A stretch of DNA of 64,000 bases from contig NZ_CP009505.1 in assembly GCF_000970045.1 (NCBI RefSeq), forward strand, positions 310,001 through 374,000, given 5' to 3'. The number at the start of each line of letters is the position of its first letter. Position 1 is the first letter of the stretch. Positions 45,620-54,777 of the stretch are shown piece by piece. The stretch is from Methanosarcina sp. MTP4 (lineage in GTDB: Archaea > Halobacteriota > Methanosarcinia > Methanosarcinales > Methanosarcinaceae). Made by a program: the position numbers and the translations under genes. Under the pieces are notes generated by a model, which saw only the letters and a program-made list of their open reading frames with translations, did not search any database and was not told the DNA's origin.

Positions 45620-46732
45620 ATGGTTGAAAAAATGACCTCCAGGGAGCGGTTTATCAATGCTCTCGAAAGAAAAGAAGTAGACCGTGTCCCTTACGGTTAC
45701 CTCTGGTTCGGCGCCGGGCATGCGGTGCTGGAGCGGATGGGCGTAAGCCTCAAAGATGTGTATTATTCGGCAGAAGGAATTGCCCGGGCACAAATCCTTG
45801 CCCGGGAGATGTACCACCACGACAACGTGATGTCCCCCTGGGGCTGCCTCCTTGTGGAAGCGGAGGCGCTCGGGACGAAGGTGAACATCAAGGAAAACGG
45901 GTACCCTACCGTGGCTGAGTACGTCCTGAAATCCGCAGGAGAATATGAAAAAATCAATCCGGATAATATCAAGCGGTCCGAACGGGTAAAGACCGTAGCC
46001 GGGTCAATCGAAATCCTCAAGAAAGAAATCGGGGACGAGGTTTTTATTACCGGGGCAACACTGGCTCCCCTTATGCTTGCTTCCCAGGTCCTGGGCGGGA
46101 GCAGGCTCTGCATTGACATGATGAAAGATCCCGAAGCTTTCCATGCCCTGCTGGAAAAACTTATGGAATGCTGCATCCTTTTTGCCGACTCCATGCTCGA
46201 AGCCGGAGCTGACGGAATCTTTGTCGAAAATGGGGAGAGCACCGGCGACCTCTTCAGCCCGCAGATGGCAGAAGAGTTCATGCTGCCCTACACAAAGAAA
46301 CTTTACGACCATATCAAGGAAAAAGGCGGGTACGTAATCTCCCACAATTGCGCAGCCCTTGCCTTCCACGACCTGGAAATGAAACTTGAGCCCCATGCCC
46401 TGAACTTTGCCTTCGGGGACGTCAGGCTGCTCGGAAAAAAGTACGGGGTCGAATGCATGAAGCTCCACAACCACAATAACATCGGTTGTGGCCCAAGGCA
46501 CTGTTTCAAGGAGTTAAAAACTTTCTCCGATGCCGGCATCTGCCTTATGGGAAACATCATCCCGGACGCCCCCCTGGTCGGAGGCAGGGCTGAGATCGAG
46601 CATGAGGTGAAGTGCTGCCTTGAGGCTGCCCCCGAAAAAGGTTTCATCCTTTCCACAGGCTGTGAGATTCCCCTGAACACGCCGCTTGAGAAAATGGAAA
46701 TGCTCTGGGATGCGATCAAGTCCAGATTCTGA
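45620..46732 (+). CDS. UroD-fold corrinoid methyltransferase (MtaA/MtbA-like)
   Basis: Started at ATG 45620 (370 residues), where SRERFINALERKEVDRVP, the family's usual N-terminus, begins shortly after. It has a zinc motif with H-x-C in ISHNCAA and a C-terminal Cys in LSTGCEIPL. Compared with MtaA it is longer and diverged. It may transfer methyl groups between a corrinoid protein and CoM or another acceptor. No corrinoid protein gene is adjacent, and the methyl donor is unknown. Confidence 0.78.
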   Translation: MVEKMTSRERFINALERKEVDRVPYGYLWFGAGHAVLERMGVSLKDVYYSAEGIARAQILAREMYHHDNVMSPWGCLLVEAEALGTKVNIKENGYPTVAEYVLKSAGEYEKINPDNIKRSERVKTVAGSIEILKKEIGDEVFITGATLAPLMLASQVLGGSRLCIDMMKDPEAFHALLEKLMECCILFADSMLEAGADGIFVENGESTGDLFSPQMAEEFMLPYTKKLYDHIKEKGGYVISHNCAALAFHDLEMKLEPHALNFAFGDVRLLGKKYGVECMKLHNHNNIGCGPRHCFKELKTFSDAGICLMGNIIPDAPLVGGRAEIEHEVKCCLEAAPEKGFILSTGCEIPLNTPLEKMEMLWDAIKSRF

Positions 46733-46851
46733 TGATGTCCGGATTTTGATAAAGGTCCTGTTTCGATACCCAGGGAATCAGTAAAAAGAAGTAATTAGAG
46801 ATTCGGGAAAACCTTTTGTTTTCCCCCGATTTAATTTTTGTTTTTACCTTT

Positions 46852-46974
46852 AGTTTTATTTTTAGTTTATCTTTAGTTTTTAGTTTATCTTTAGTTTTTA
46901 GTTTATTTTTAGTTTATCTTTAGTTTTTAGTTTATTTTTAGTTTATCTTTAGTTTTTAGTTTATTTTTAGTTAA
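46852..46974. repeat. Low-complexity TTTAGTTT repeat
   Basis: A run built of TTTAGTTTATC and TTTAGTTTTTAGTTTA phrases, repeated about four times, lies between two converging genes. Its T-rich strand would give oligo-U runs that could end the rightward transcript. Confidence 0.7.
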
Positions 46975-46976
46975 TC

Positions 46977-48071
46977 TCATTTCTGAATAATGACGGTCAG
47001 GATATCCTCGTCTTCCAGCATGTGTTCCATCCCGAGCCGCTGCCCGGGGTGTTTTGCGGAGGGGCCCCAGACCTGAGCGTAGCGGAACTTCCTGCGGAAG
47101 TCGCGGTGCAGGCGGTCGCAGATGTCCCCTATGTTCGTGCCGCTCATGACGATCATGGGCTCTTCCATGTCTGCGGGCTGTCCCTGGGGTTTCATGTAGA
47201 CCCGGATGAAGCCCAGACGGTCGTAAATGTCTTCCTTGAGGGTTTCGATGTTAGTGCCTTCGTGGGCGGAGATATAAATCGCACTCGGATACGTTTCCAT
47301 GCATTTCTTGAGCAGTTCCGGGTAGGCCAGATCCACCTTGTTTACGACGATCAGGGAGCTGACGTAGCTACGGTTATTCAGGACTACGTCGATAAGCTGG
47401 TCTACGTTTATGTTTTCCCTGATAAGGACGTGGGCATTGTGGATCTTATATTCGTCCAGGACGGCTTTGATGGTCTCTTCGTCCAGGTCCATTTCTACGG
47501 TAGTATGGATCTGGACACCGCCCCTGTCCTTTTTCTTTATCACGACGTCAGGGGGGATCTGGTCGACTCTGATCCCGGCTTCGTAAAGCTCGTCCATGAG
47601 CACTTCGTAGTGTTTGGGCTGGAAAACGTCAAGCAAAAAGATTACCATGTCGGAGTTCCGGATAACCGCTATGACCTCTTTCCCGCGCCCTCGGCCGGAA
47701 GCTGCTCCTTTCACAAGCCCCGGCACGTCAAGGAACTGGATAGTTGCCCCTTTGTGCTCGAGCACCCCGGGGACAACAGTAAGTGTTGTGAATTCATAGG
47801 CACCTACCTCTGACTTGGCACCGGTGACCTTGTTCAGGAGTGTGGACTTCCCCACCGAAGGGAACCCTACAAGGGTTACGGTCCCGTCTCCGGACTTCTT
47901 GACCGAGTACCCTTCCCCCCCGCCCTTTGCAGACGCCTTTTTCTCAACTTCGTCCCGCAGGCGAGCTATCTTAGCTTTCAGCCGGCCGATGTGGTGGGAG
48001 GTGGCCTTGTTATACTGTGTCTTTCGGATTTCGTCTTCGATTTCCTGTATTTGTTCCTGTATGCTGCTCAT
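46977..48071 (-). CDS. DRG-family GTPase (Obg-like, TGS domain)
   Basis: A 364-residue archaeal DRG. An N-terminal helical segment (1-50) precedes the G domain with P-loop GFPSVGKST (about 69-77), TTLTVVPG switch, DVPGLVKGAA and NKVD, and ends with a TGS domain. The DRG family binds ribosomes or RNA and is nearly universal in archaea and eukaryotes. Stop is at 46977, next to the T-rich repeat. Confidence 0.93.
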   Translation of the reverse strand: MSSIQEQIQEIEDEIRKTQYNKATSHHIGRLKAKIARLRDEVEKKASAKGGGEGYSVKKSGDGTVTLVGFPSVGKSTLLNKVTGAKSEVGAYEFTTLTVVPGVLEHKGATIQFLDVPGLVKGAASGRGRGKEVIAVIRNSDMVIFLLDVFQPKHYEVLMDELYEAGIRVDQIPPDVVIKKKDRGGVQIHTTVEMDLDEETIKAVLDEYKIHNAHVLIRENINVDQLIDVVLNNRSYVSSLIVVNKVDLAYPELLKKCMETYPSAIYISAHEGTNIETLKEDIYDRLGFIRVYMKPQGQPADMEEPMIVMSGTNIGDICDRLHRDFRRKFRYAQVWGPSAKHPGQRLGMEHMLEDEDILTVIIQK

Positions 48072-48116
48072 CTGGAACCTGCCGATTTCAAGAGTGAAAA
48101 AATGATCTTGATAGGT

Positions 48117-48266
48117 GGTAGTGATTTAGCTGATAGTGATTTAGTTGATAGTGATTTAGTTGATAGTGATTTAGGTGATAGTGATTTAGGTGATAGTGAT
48201 TTCGATGATAGTGATTTAGGTGATAGTGATTTAGGTGATAGTGATTTAGATGATAGTGATTTAGGA
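48117..48266. repeat. 15-bp minisatellite, 10 copies
   Basis: Ten consecutive 15-bp units of consensus GATAGTGATTTAGGT, with variation mostly in the last three bases. The run begins 46 bp upstream of the DRG start codon, in its promoter or leader. The plus-strand frame reads as an Asp-Ser-Asp repeat but has no flanking gene features. Copy number probably varies between strains. Confidence 0.9.
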
Positions 48267-48702
48267 GAGATTACGGTAGGAAGCTATTGAATCCTTTTTT
48301 GATCCAAAACAGATTCGCTACTCTGGATTTTTTATCCAGATAGTTGGATGCAATATATAAATCTATGGAATGCTTCTCGTGGGTTCGAATTTTCAGATCC
48401 AATCGTATCCATTTATATAACTCAATAAATATAATAGTATTTATACATTGTCTCTCGATAACTTTCCCTGAAGCTTACATCCGGAAACTTTCATCCGGAA
48501 ACTATCTTCGCCCAAAATTATACTCATTAGGATCTGGTTTTCAGAATTATGTCGGGTTATTGCCTTGCATTTTGAGGCAAAAATTCTAGGTTTTAACTCC
48601 GAAGGCAGGAAGTCCCCTTCCTTGACTCCAAGGGAGGCAGGGAGGGGTGGTAGTTCACACTGGAGGAGTATAACTCTCCGTTCAATCAAAATTGAGATCC
48701 GT
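48267..48702. other. Gene-free stretch with a TnpB-type element end
   Basis: A/T-rich sequence without a gene. It contains the putative IS605-type end at 48592-48658, listed separately. No transposase or tnpB frame remains around it. Confidence 0.5.
48592..48658 (+). mobile_element. IS200/IS605-type right-end remnant (TnpB guide-RNA scaffold-like)
   Basis: The sequence runs from TTTAACTCCGAAGGC through AGTCCCCTTCCTTGAC and GGGAGGGGTGG to TAGTTCAC. This layout, a G-rich hairpin ending in TTCAC, is typical of the right end of TnpB elements, where it also forms the scaffold of the guide RNA. A close copy in opposite orientation lies at 52627-52691. No tnpB or tnpA is attached. Confidence 0.55.
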
Positions 48703-50619
48703 TCACTCGATATTGACTATTTCTCCGGTCCTTTCATACACCCGAATCCCTGCCGGCAGCTTTGCTGCAAACTCGCTGGATTTTAGGGTCTCAAGAAACT
48801 TCCTGACTTCCGGGATATCAAGTAGCTCTCTTCTTATAAGTAAATCATACTCTTCTTCTGCTATTTTTATGAATTTAAGGCCGTTTCGTTCGGCGCAGGT
48901 CCTGGTGCCGACGCCTGCATCGACTTTCCCTGAAATTACAGCTTCGCAGACGGCTACTTCGGTCTTTGCTCCCGAGTTATAGCCCTGGATCGAAGCCGTG
49001 AGTTCTTTCCTGCCGCTTCCCCGTTCGCGGGCAAGTTCGGAAAGTTTTAGGTCCAGGAGCGCCCTTGTGCCCGACCCCCGATTCCTGTTGATCAGGCGCT
49101 TTCCCGGCAAATCCGAAAGTCCGGATATCCTGCTGTCCTCCGGGACGATCAGTCCCTGCTCGCGTTTGTATCCTTTCACGAGTACCGTGGAGGAAAGCCC
49201 CATGCTTTCGATTGTCGGCACATTGTATTCGCCTGCTTCCGAGGGCATGTTCACGCCGGCAATGTCGGCAGTCCCTGAAGCGATCGCGCTGAAACCCCCG
49301 CTTGAACCGGTTACAAGGACCCTAAGGTTCAGGCCTGTCAGGTCTTCCAGGATGTCCAGGCCCGGACAGGAGCCCCCTGCTATCAGGAGGTCCGGCTTTT
49401 CCACCTTCCCGAAAAGTGTCACTTCCACAGGTGTGCCGGCTTCTATGAACTCGGTTTCAGGGCGGATTTCTATAAACCCGTCTGCCCCTGCCAGCGAAGT
49501 GATCGCTCCCGAGCCCCGGTCTGCCGGATAAACCCTGCCCCTCACCAGGCCAACAGGGAGGAGCTGCTGCCTGCCTTCGGAGCGGAAGTTTGTGCCCATA
49601 ACTCCTTTCTCGGTCATTTTCAAGCCTGTTTCAGCCCCCAGCTTTTTCCTTATAAGAGGGGCTACGAATTCATTGAAGATCATGAGTGCGGAAGTCGGGT
49701 TTCCGGGAAGTCCGATAATCGGGGTCCCCTCTATTATCCCAATGACCACGGGTTTTCCGGGTTTGATATTGATGCCATGGGCAAGGGTCTCTCCCATCTC
49801 CTCTATCAGCCTGTACATCACGTCCCCTGCTCCCGAAGATGTGCTGCCCGAGCTAAGGATAAGGGAGGATTCCGAGGCTGCGGTTTCCAGGATTTCTTTC
49901 ATGGCGCTTTCTTCGTCCCTTACGATCCCGTACATATCTGGAACGGCCCCGCATTCCCTAATTCCTGCATGGATGGTGTATGAGTTTGCATCGTAGATCT
50001 GCCCGAAAGCCAGCCCTTCTCCCGGCTGCACGAGTTCGTTCCCGGTAGAGATGATCCCAATCCTGAGGCTGAGGACAGGCACCTTCTTTTTCCCGATTGA
50101 TGCCAGTACCCCTATCTCCCGGGTTCCGAGTTTTCTACCTTTCCTGAGCACCCGTTCTCTTTTCAGGATGTCTGAGCCGGCCTTCATGATATTTTCGCCC
50201 ACGGTTACCGGCCTGTAAACGAGCACCTCTTCATTTTTCCCTGTGGTTTCGGTGTCTTCTACCTTCACCACAGCATCCGCACCTTCAGGGATCGGGGCTC
50301 CTGTTGAGATTTCCACGGTCTCCCCTGCCGCAACCTTATACCTGGCATCCGAACCTGCCGCGATCTCTCCCATGCGCCTGAGCTTGACAGGTTCGGTTTC
50401 ACTGCTGGTGTAGCTGTCCTCCGCCTTTAGCGCATACCCGTCCATTATCGCTCTTGGGAAGGGAGGGACGTTTATCTCCGTTATGATGTCCTCTGCAAGG
50501 ATTTTTCCCAGGGCGGCTTCAAGAGCTACGCTTTCCCGGTCCCTGCGGACAGGAAGTCCGTTTATTATCTTTCGTGCCTCCTCAACGGAGGCCAGTTGCC
50601 GAAATTCCTTGCGCTTCAT
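48703..50619 (-). CDS. MoeA-type molybdopterin protein fused to a PBP-like domain
   Basis: Started at ATG 50619 (638 residues); the frame is open further upstream but without similarity. Residues 1-400 are MoeA, which inserts Mo or W into molybdopterin (GSTSSGAGDVMYRLIEEMG, GLPGNPTSALMIF). Residues about 415-635 are a periplasmic-binding-like domain (GSSGGFSAIASGTADIAGV, NRNRGSGTRALLDLKL), probably a cytoplasmic oxyanion sensor. This fusion is common in archaea. It should serve tungsten or molybdenum formylmethanofuran dehydrogenase. Confidence 0.92.
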   Translation of the reverse strand: MKRKEFRQLASVEEARKIINGLPVRRDRESVALEAALGKILAEDIITEINVPPFPRAIMDGYALKAEDSYTSSETEPVKLRRMGEIAAGSDARYKVAAGETVEISTGAPIPEGADAVVKVEDTETTGKNEEVLVYRPVTVGENIMKAGSDILKRERVLRKGRKLGTREIGVLASIGKKKVPVLSLRIGIISTGNELVQPGEGLAFGQIYDANSYTIHAGIRECGAVPDMYGIVRDEESAMKEILETAASESSLILSSGSTSSGAGDVMYRLIEEMGETLAHGINIKPGKPVVIGIIEGTPIIGLPGNPTSALMIFNEFVAPLIRKKLGAETGLKMTEKGVMGTNFRSEGRQQLLPVGLVRGRVYPADRGSGAITSLAGADGFIEIRPETEFIEAGTPVEVTLFGKVEKPDLLIAGGSCPGLDILEDLTGLNLRVLVTGSSGGFSAIASGTADIAGVNMPSEAGEYNVPTIESMGLSSTVLVKGYKREQGLIVPEDSRISGLSDLPGKRLINRNRGSGTRALLDLKLSELARERGSGRKELTASIQGYNSGAKTEVAVCEAVISGKVDAGVGTRTCAERNGLKFIKIAEEEYDLLIRRELLDIPEVRKFLETLKSSEFAAKLPAGIRVYERTGEIVNIE

Positions 50620-50903
50620 GAGACTCAAACCCGATTTTTTTCGTTTTTCAGATGCATGTTTTACTTTAATATCGTTTTCCCGGAAATTTTTCAACTTTTT
50701 CGATACTTTTTTGATAATATGGTAAATTGGGGGTGAAAAGGTAGGGATTGAAAAGGAAAAAGGAACCGGAAAGGTGGGGATTGAAAAATAATTTCAGTAT
50801 TCAAAATAGGTGCCGGCAGTTAGGTCCCGGTAGTAAAAAAAGAAGGTGTTGCGGGAGAAGGTCCCGCATTTTATTCTTTCTTTTAATTTTCCGGCCTGCG
50901 GGC

Positions 50904-51782
50904 TCAGTCGTAGATGGGGGTGCCCGTATTCTGGGTGATGTATTCGAAGGCCTCGACCATCTTCTTTGTGAGGGGACCTGGTTTGCCGGTTCCGATGTGC
51001 CTGCCGTCTAATTTGGTAAGGGGGGCGGATTCGGCAGCCGTGCCGGTTACAAATATCTCATCTGCGGTGTAGAGGTCGAAAAGTCCCAGGTTCGTTTCGA
51101 TGACTTTGATGCCCATGTCTTCCAGGAGTTCGATTGCTGTTGCCCTGGTGATGCCTTTTAAGTTGTTGATGGTGAAGGGGGTCAGGACTTTGCCGTTCTT
51201 CACGACGAAGATGTTGTCTCCCGAGCCTTCGGAAACGAATCCGTTGTTGTCCAGGAAGACGGCTTCGTCTCCGCCTTTCTCGTTGGCTTCGATCTTTGCA
51301 AGGATGTTGTTCAGGTAGTTCAGGGACTTGATGTTCGGGGAAAGGGCGTCAGGGGCGTTTCTCCGGACTGCCACGCTAACTCCGGTCAGGCCCACTTCAT
51401 AGAGGTCGCCGTACATGGCGCCCCATCCCTGGGCGATCACGATAATGTTGGGCCTGTCGCACTTGCGGGGGTCAAGCCCCAGGTCCCCATTCCCGCGGGA
51501 AACAATCGGGCGGATGTAGGCGTCTCTTAAGTTGTTTTTGCGTAACGTCTTAAGGATTGCTTCGCTCATTTCTTCCCTTGAGATGGGGATGTCCATTGCG
51601 ATTGCCTTTGCGGAGTCATAAAGCCTGTCAACGTGCTCCTTTAACTTGAAAACACGTCCGTTGTAAGCTCTTATACCTTCAAACACACCGTCGCCGTAGA
51701 GGAAACCGTGGTCGTAAACGGAAACTTTTGCTTCGGCCTGGGGGACAAACTCACCGTTTATATAAATCAGTAACTCACTCAT
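50904..51782 (-). CDS. ilvE: Branched-chain amino acid aminotransferase
   Basis: A 292-residue fold-type IV PLP enzyme. Start region [34 protein letters not shown] and PLP-lysine K152 in [10 protein letters not shown] are diagnostic, followed by [15 protein letters not shown]. It makes valine, leucine and isoleucine from their keto acids. A D-amino acid or ADC-lyase type relative is unlikely given the full match. It stands alone. Confidence 0.93.
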   Translation of the reverse strand: MSELLIYINGEFVPQAEAKVSVYDHGFLYGDGVFEGIRAYNGRVFKLKEHVDRLYDSAKAIAMDIPISREEMSEAILKTLRKNNLRDAYIRPIVSRGNGDLGLDPRKCDRPNIIVIAQGWGAMYGDLYEVGLTGVSVAVRRNAPDALSPNIKSLNYLNNILAKIEANEKGGDEAVFLDNNGFVSEGSGDNIFVVKNGKVLTPFTINNLKGITRATAIELLEDMGIKVIETNLGLFDLYTADEIFVTGTAAESAPLTKLDGRHIGTGKPGPLTKKMVEAFEYITQNTGTPIYD

Positions 51783-52247
51783 ACCATCATCTTCTCTGAA
51801 ATTTTGATAAGCTGTATGCTGTACTTCCTTGATGCTTTCAATCTAATATAATCTTTGATGTATAATCCTCAATTCAAAATTCCGGGTCTCGGACCCTGTC
51901 ACTAAACAACCTCTGTACATTTCCGATTGAACATATTGATTTTCACGATCAAGGTCGCCAATCGAAGTTGCAATGAATAATAAGTTGCACAGGTTATTTC
52001 GTTGCGGGCTCTTAATGTTTCATTTCCCTTCAAAGCCTTCAAGGGGGACCCAAAAGCTTTCAGGAATGAGCATATTTACAATATTATGAAAGATCCGGAC
52101 TATAGCGGGTATTTACTGAATGTATATTACAATTCCGCTTCCACATAAATATTTTAAGATTTTTTACAATACCCGGATTCGCTTTCATGCAAAAGGCTTT
52201 TATCTTTAAAGGCCTATTTCGTACTCTCGTAGTATGAAAAGCAAAGT
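51783..52247. other. Intergenic region between ilvE and tRNA-Arg
   Basis: A/T rich, with TATA-like stretches near 52140-52165 and upstream of ilvE. I see no gene or repeat. It holds the promoters of ilvE and tRNA-Arg. Confidence 0.4.
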
Positions 52248-52322
52248 GGGCTCGTGGCTTAGCCAGGATATAGCGTCGGGCTTCTAACCCGAATGTCAGG
52301 GGTTCGAATCCTCTCGGGCCCG
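52248..52322 (+). tRNA. tRNA-Arg (UCU)
   Basis: Full cloverleaf: acceptor GGGCTCG/CGGGCCC, anticodon stem TCGGG/CCCGA with loop CTTCTAA (anticodon TCT), T-arm GGTTCGAATCC. CCA is not encoded. A T-rich run follows directly and should terminate it. Confidence 0.95.
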
Positions 52323-52626
52323 CTTATTTTTTCATTTTGTTTCATTTTTTCAATCGCTTTTTTTCAGTCATTTATTCTCTAATTTCTTTTTCGGATAGTT
52401 TTCTCGCCTCTTTTTTGAGCCCTTTTTACTTTGGAGTTCTTTTTTCGTTATCTGGAAGCTTTTTGGGTGTAGGGAAGGTGAGGTTCGGAACCGCTTGGCG
52501 GGACGGAATGTTTTATAATTTAACGGGGGCGTGTGGAATGGATTTTTATGGTGCGGGTCCGGGGAATGGATTAGAATAGAAAGGGTCGGGACAGAATCGC
52601 CCCTGGCAGGGTGTATACAGAAAATA
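52323..52626. other. T-rich intergenic stretch
   Basis: T-rich terminator-like sequence after the tRNA, then about 200 bp with no gene or pattern I recognise, up to the putative left end of the IscB-like element. Confidence 0.4.
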
Positions 52627-52691
52627 GTGAATTACCCCTCCCCACCTCCTTCAGCTGTCGAGGAAGGGGACTTCCCGCCTTCGGAGTTAAA
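52627..52691 (-). mobile_element. TnpB-type end, opposite orientation to 48592-48658
   Basis: On the minus strand it reads TTTAACTCCGAAGGC, AGTCCCCTTCCTCGAC, AAGGAGGTGGGGAGGGG and TAATTCAC. Most positions match 48592-48658, with differences concentrated in the hairpin loop. It may be the scaffold end of a lost tnpB element or the left end of the IscB-like unit. Confidence 0.55.
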
Positions 52692-52868
52692 AAGGTAGTT
52701 GAATTGCTTCAACAAAATATTGAAGTCAACCACTCGCCAATAAATTGACGGGCATGTAATGTGCCCTGGTTGACCAGATCCCCGATTAGGAGCTTTGGAA
52801 AATCGGGAAACGATAGGAACGAATTTCATAGTTACCCTGAAATGCCGCCTCAGTTTCAGGCTCTAAGG
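52692..52868 (+). ncRNA. Candidate omega-RNA region upstream of iscB-like gene
   Basis: Three consecutive hairpins: GGGCA/TGCCC (52750-52766), CCCGATT/AATCGGG (52781-52807) and CCTGAAA/TTTCAGG (52836-52860). IscB nucleases use a structured omega-RNA made from DNA just upstream of the gene, so position and fold fit. No covariation evidence is available from one copy. It may be inactive, given the truncated protein. Confidence 0.45.
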
Positions 52869-53888
52869 ATGCCGGTTAAACAGTCCTGGGAGGTAGGGAC
52901 AGTGCTTGCATCATACAAACCGTTCCATATCAGATCGAGAGGAAGCCGGAAGACAAGGTACAGGCCAGCAAGGTTCAATAACCGGGGAAATTCAAGGAGA
53001 GAAGGAAGGTTAGCTCCTTCCATAAAAAGCAAACTCGAATCTCATTTCAGGGAAAAACGGTTTGTGGAATCCCTGCTTCTGGTAACGAAGTGGAAGGTCG
53101 AACTTGCTTCCTTTGATATCCACAAAATCAAAAACCCGGAAGTTTCCGGGACAGGGTATCAGGAAGGGGACCTAAAAGGTTTCTACAATGTCAAGGCTTA
53201 CGTTTTGCACAGGGACGGGTACACCTGCCAGCATTGCAGGGGAAAGTCAAAGGATTCCCGGCTACATTGCCATCACATCGTTTTCAGGTCAAAGCAGGGG
53301 TCAGATGCTCCGGAAAACCTGATTACGCTTTGTGAAACCTGTCACATTGCCCTTCATGCTGGGGAATTTGAGCTTTCAGGGAGAAGGTCAAACACGAAAC
53401 ACGCTACAGAAGTTGGCATTGTCAAGTCCCAAATCAAGAAATCCGATTGGAGCTTTGAGGAAGTGTTCGGATACGAAACAAAGTTCCGGCGAGAACAGGT
53501 TTTGGGACTCGAAAAAATGCATTATTTTGATGCGCTTGCTATCTGTTGTGGGGATAAACAGAAAGTAGAACCGGATGATACGGTCTACTTCAAAAAACAT
53601 GTTCCTGCGGGAGATTATCAGCAAAGAAAAGGGAAACGGTCTGAGAAGAAAATACCTACAGGAAAGCTGTTTGGACTCAGGAAATTCGATCTTGTAAAAA
53701 CAGAAAAGGGAATTGGTATTGTCCGAGGCAAACGATCAAGCGGGTATTTTTCGATCTCAGATCTCTTTGGAAACAAAATTTCAGATAGTGTCAATATTAA
53801 GAAAAATTCAAAACGATTGAGGGCAAGGACAAGCACATTAATTCAAAAAATGGAACTTGCAGAGTGTACGCATTCCTCCCCTGTCTAA
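52869..53888 (+). CDS. IscB-like HNH/RuvC nuclease, N-terminally truncated
   Basis: Start taken at ATG 52869 (339 residues), since the earlier open frame overlaps the hairpins. It has an Arg-rich bridge helix (SRKTRYRPARFNNRG), RuvC-II Glu (WKVELASFDIHKIKNPE), an HNH domain (YTCQHC, LHCHHIVFRSKQGSD, ENLITLCETCH) and RuvC-III (KMHYFDALAICCG). The PLMP segment and RuvC-I Asp (usually in IDPGS) expected in full IscB proteins are missing, and I find no remnant in other frames. HNH may still nick DNA, but the RuvC site cannot be complete. It is either a relic or an unusual short form. Confidence 0.75.
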   Translation: MPVKQSWEVGTVLASYKPFHIRSRGSRKTRYRPARFNNRGNSRREGRLAPSIKSKLESHFREKRFVESLLLVTKWKVELASFDIHKIKNPEVSGTGYQEGDLKGFYNVKAYVLHRDGYTCQHCRGKSKDSRLHCHHIVFRSKQGSDAPENLITLCETCHIALHAGEFELSGRRSNTKHATEVGIVKSQIKKSDWSFEEVFGYETKFRREQVLGLEKMHYFDALAICCGDKQKVEPDDTVYFKKHVPAGDYQQRKGKRSEKKIPTGKLFGLRKFDLVKTEKGIGIVRGKRSSGYFSISDLFGNKISDSVNIKKNSKRLRARTSTLIQKMELAECTHSSPV

Positions 53889-53954
53889 AAAGACAGGGGT
53901 ATCCTGCTTAGTTTTTCATGAATGGGATCGAAATTCCCAAAAATTCTCTCGCTT

Positions 53955-54170
53955 TCACTCCCGATTTTTGTGTAGCAGCCAGGCTCCTCCAAGGATGAAT
54001 ATTGCGGGAAAGAAGAGCTCTCTGAGCCACCAGAAAGCTGTGTATTCGCTCAGTTCGTCCAGCACGAGGTAAATACCAATTATCAATATAATAACACCAA
54101 GAAGCTTTCCGCGCTCCACCCTGTCTATTTTTTCTACTCCTGCTGTCTTCCCTGCCTGTTCGGGCCCCAT
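53955..54170 (-). CDS. Small two-helix membrane protein
   Basis: A 71-residue protein with two predicted helices (LLGVIILIIGIYLVL and LRELFFPAIFILGGAWLL). It resembles the membrane module often found next to PspC proteins (LiaF/DUF5668-like). Its start abuts the pspC-type stop at 54171, so both are on one transcript. Function unknown, probably membrane-stress related. Confidence 0.65.
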   Translation of the reverse strand: MGPEQAGKTAGVEKIDRVERGKLLGVIILIIGIYLVLDELSEYTAFWWLRELFFPAIFILGGAWLLHKNRE

Positions 54171-54728
54171 CTATTCTTTTCCCATCTCGACGCCGCTTTC
54201 TGAAGGCATAATGACTGCAAGTATGATGTAGATGACAATACCTATCCCGTTCAGGAAAGCAAGGAGCACGAAGGCAAGCCTTATAAGTGTCGGGTCTATC
54301 CCGAAGTACTCCCCGATGCCCCCGCAGACACCAAAGATCATCTTGTTGCTTTTGCTTTTTGTCAGGGTGCGTTTCATGGTGTAGGAGGCGCGCTCTTCTT
54401 TAGTCTCCTCGGCTCCCTCCACTCTTTCTTCAGCTTCTCCAGCGGTCTCTTTTGCTTCTTCGGCTGCTTCTTCAGCTGCTTCTTTTGCTTCTTCAGCTGC
54501 TTCTACTACAACTATCTCTTCTTCGGGAAGCTTTTCCTCGATAACCTTTTCTTCCTCAGCAGCCTCTTCTTTTGCTTCTTCTGCCTCTTCTTTTGCAGTT
54601 TCCACTTCAGCTTTTACCTCTACTTCTTTTTCAGCCTTTTTTCCGGCTCCTTCTTCCGGCTCAGGGGCGGCTTCGGAGGTATCTGCTTCTACATCCTTTT
54701 TTTCGATTGGATTGGGATTTTCCTGCAT
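54171..54728 (-). CDS. PspC-domain membrane protein with acidic N-terminus
   Basis: A 185-residue protein. Residues 1-115 are extremely Glu/Ala-rich with Lys, likely a charged coil. Residues 120-180 form a PspC domain (LTKSKSNKMIFGVCGGIGEYFGIDPTLIRLAFVLL) with a second helix (IGIVIYIILAVIMPSE). PspC proteins sense or signal membrane stress. The acidic repeat encodes short GAAGAAG-like DNA repeats and may vary in length. Confidence 0.82.
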   Translation of the reverse strand: MQENPNPIEKKDVEADTSEAAPEPEEGAGKKAEKEVEVKAEVETAKEEAEEAKEEAAEEEKVIEEKLPEEEIVVVEAAEEAKEAAEEAAEEAKETAGEAEERVEGAEETKEERASYTMKRTLTKSKSNKMIFGVCGGIGEYFGIDPTLIRLAFVLLAFLNGIGIVIYIILAVIMPSESGVEMGKE

Positions 54729-54777
54729 ACAGGTAATTCAATTTATGCGAATTTATATCATTCGTATACCTTTTTTT

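Larger units (their letters stand above)
52627..53899 (+). mobile_element. IscB-like element of IS200/IS605 type
   Basis: The left limit is taken at GTGAATTACCCC (52627), the inverse of a TnpB-type end. The right limit is a 9-bp stem with AAAA loop (CCCCTGTCT/AGACAGGGG, 53878-53899) followed by ATCCTGC, typical of these subterminal hairpins. It encloses a candidate guide-RNA region and one nuclease gene. No TnpA transposase is present, so it would need one from elsewhere. Exact ends are uncertain. Confidence 0.6.

Noticed and set aside
48117-48290. Asp-Ser-Asp repeat protein on the plus strand
   Set aside because: It is only the translation of a 15-bp minisatellite, without start signals or flanking domain.
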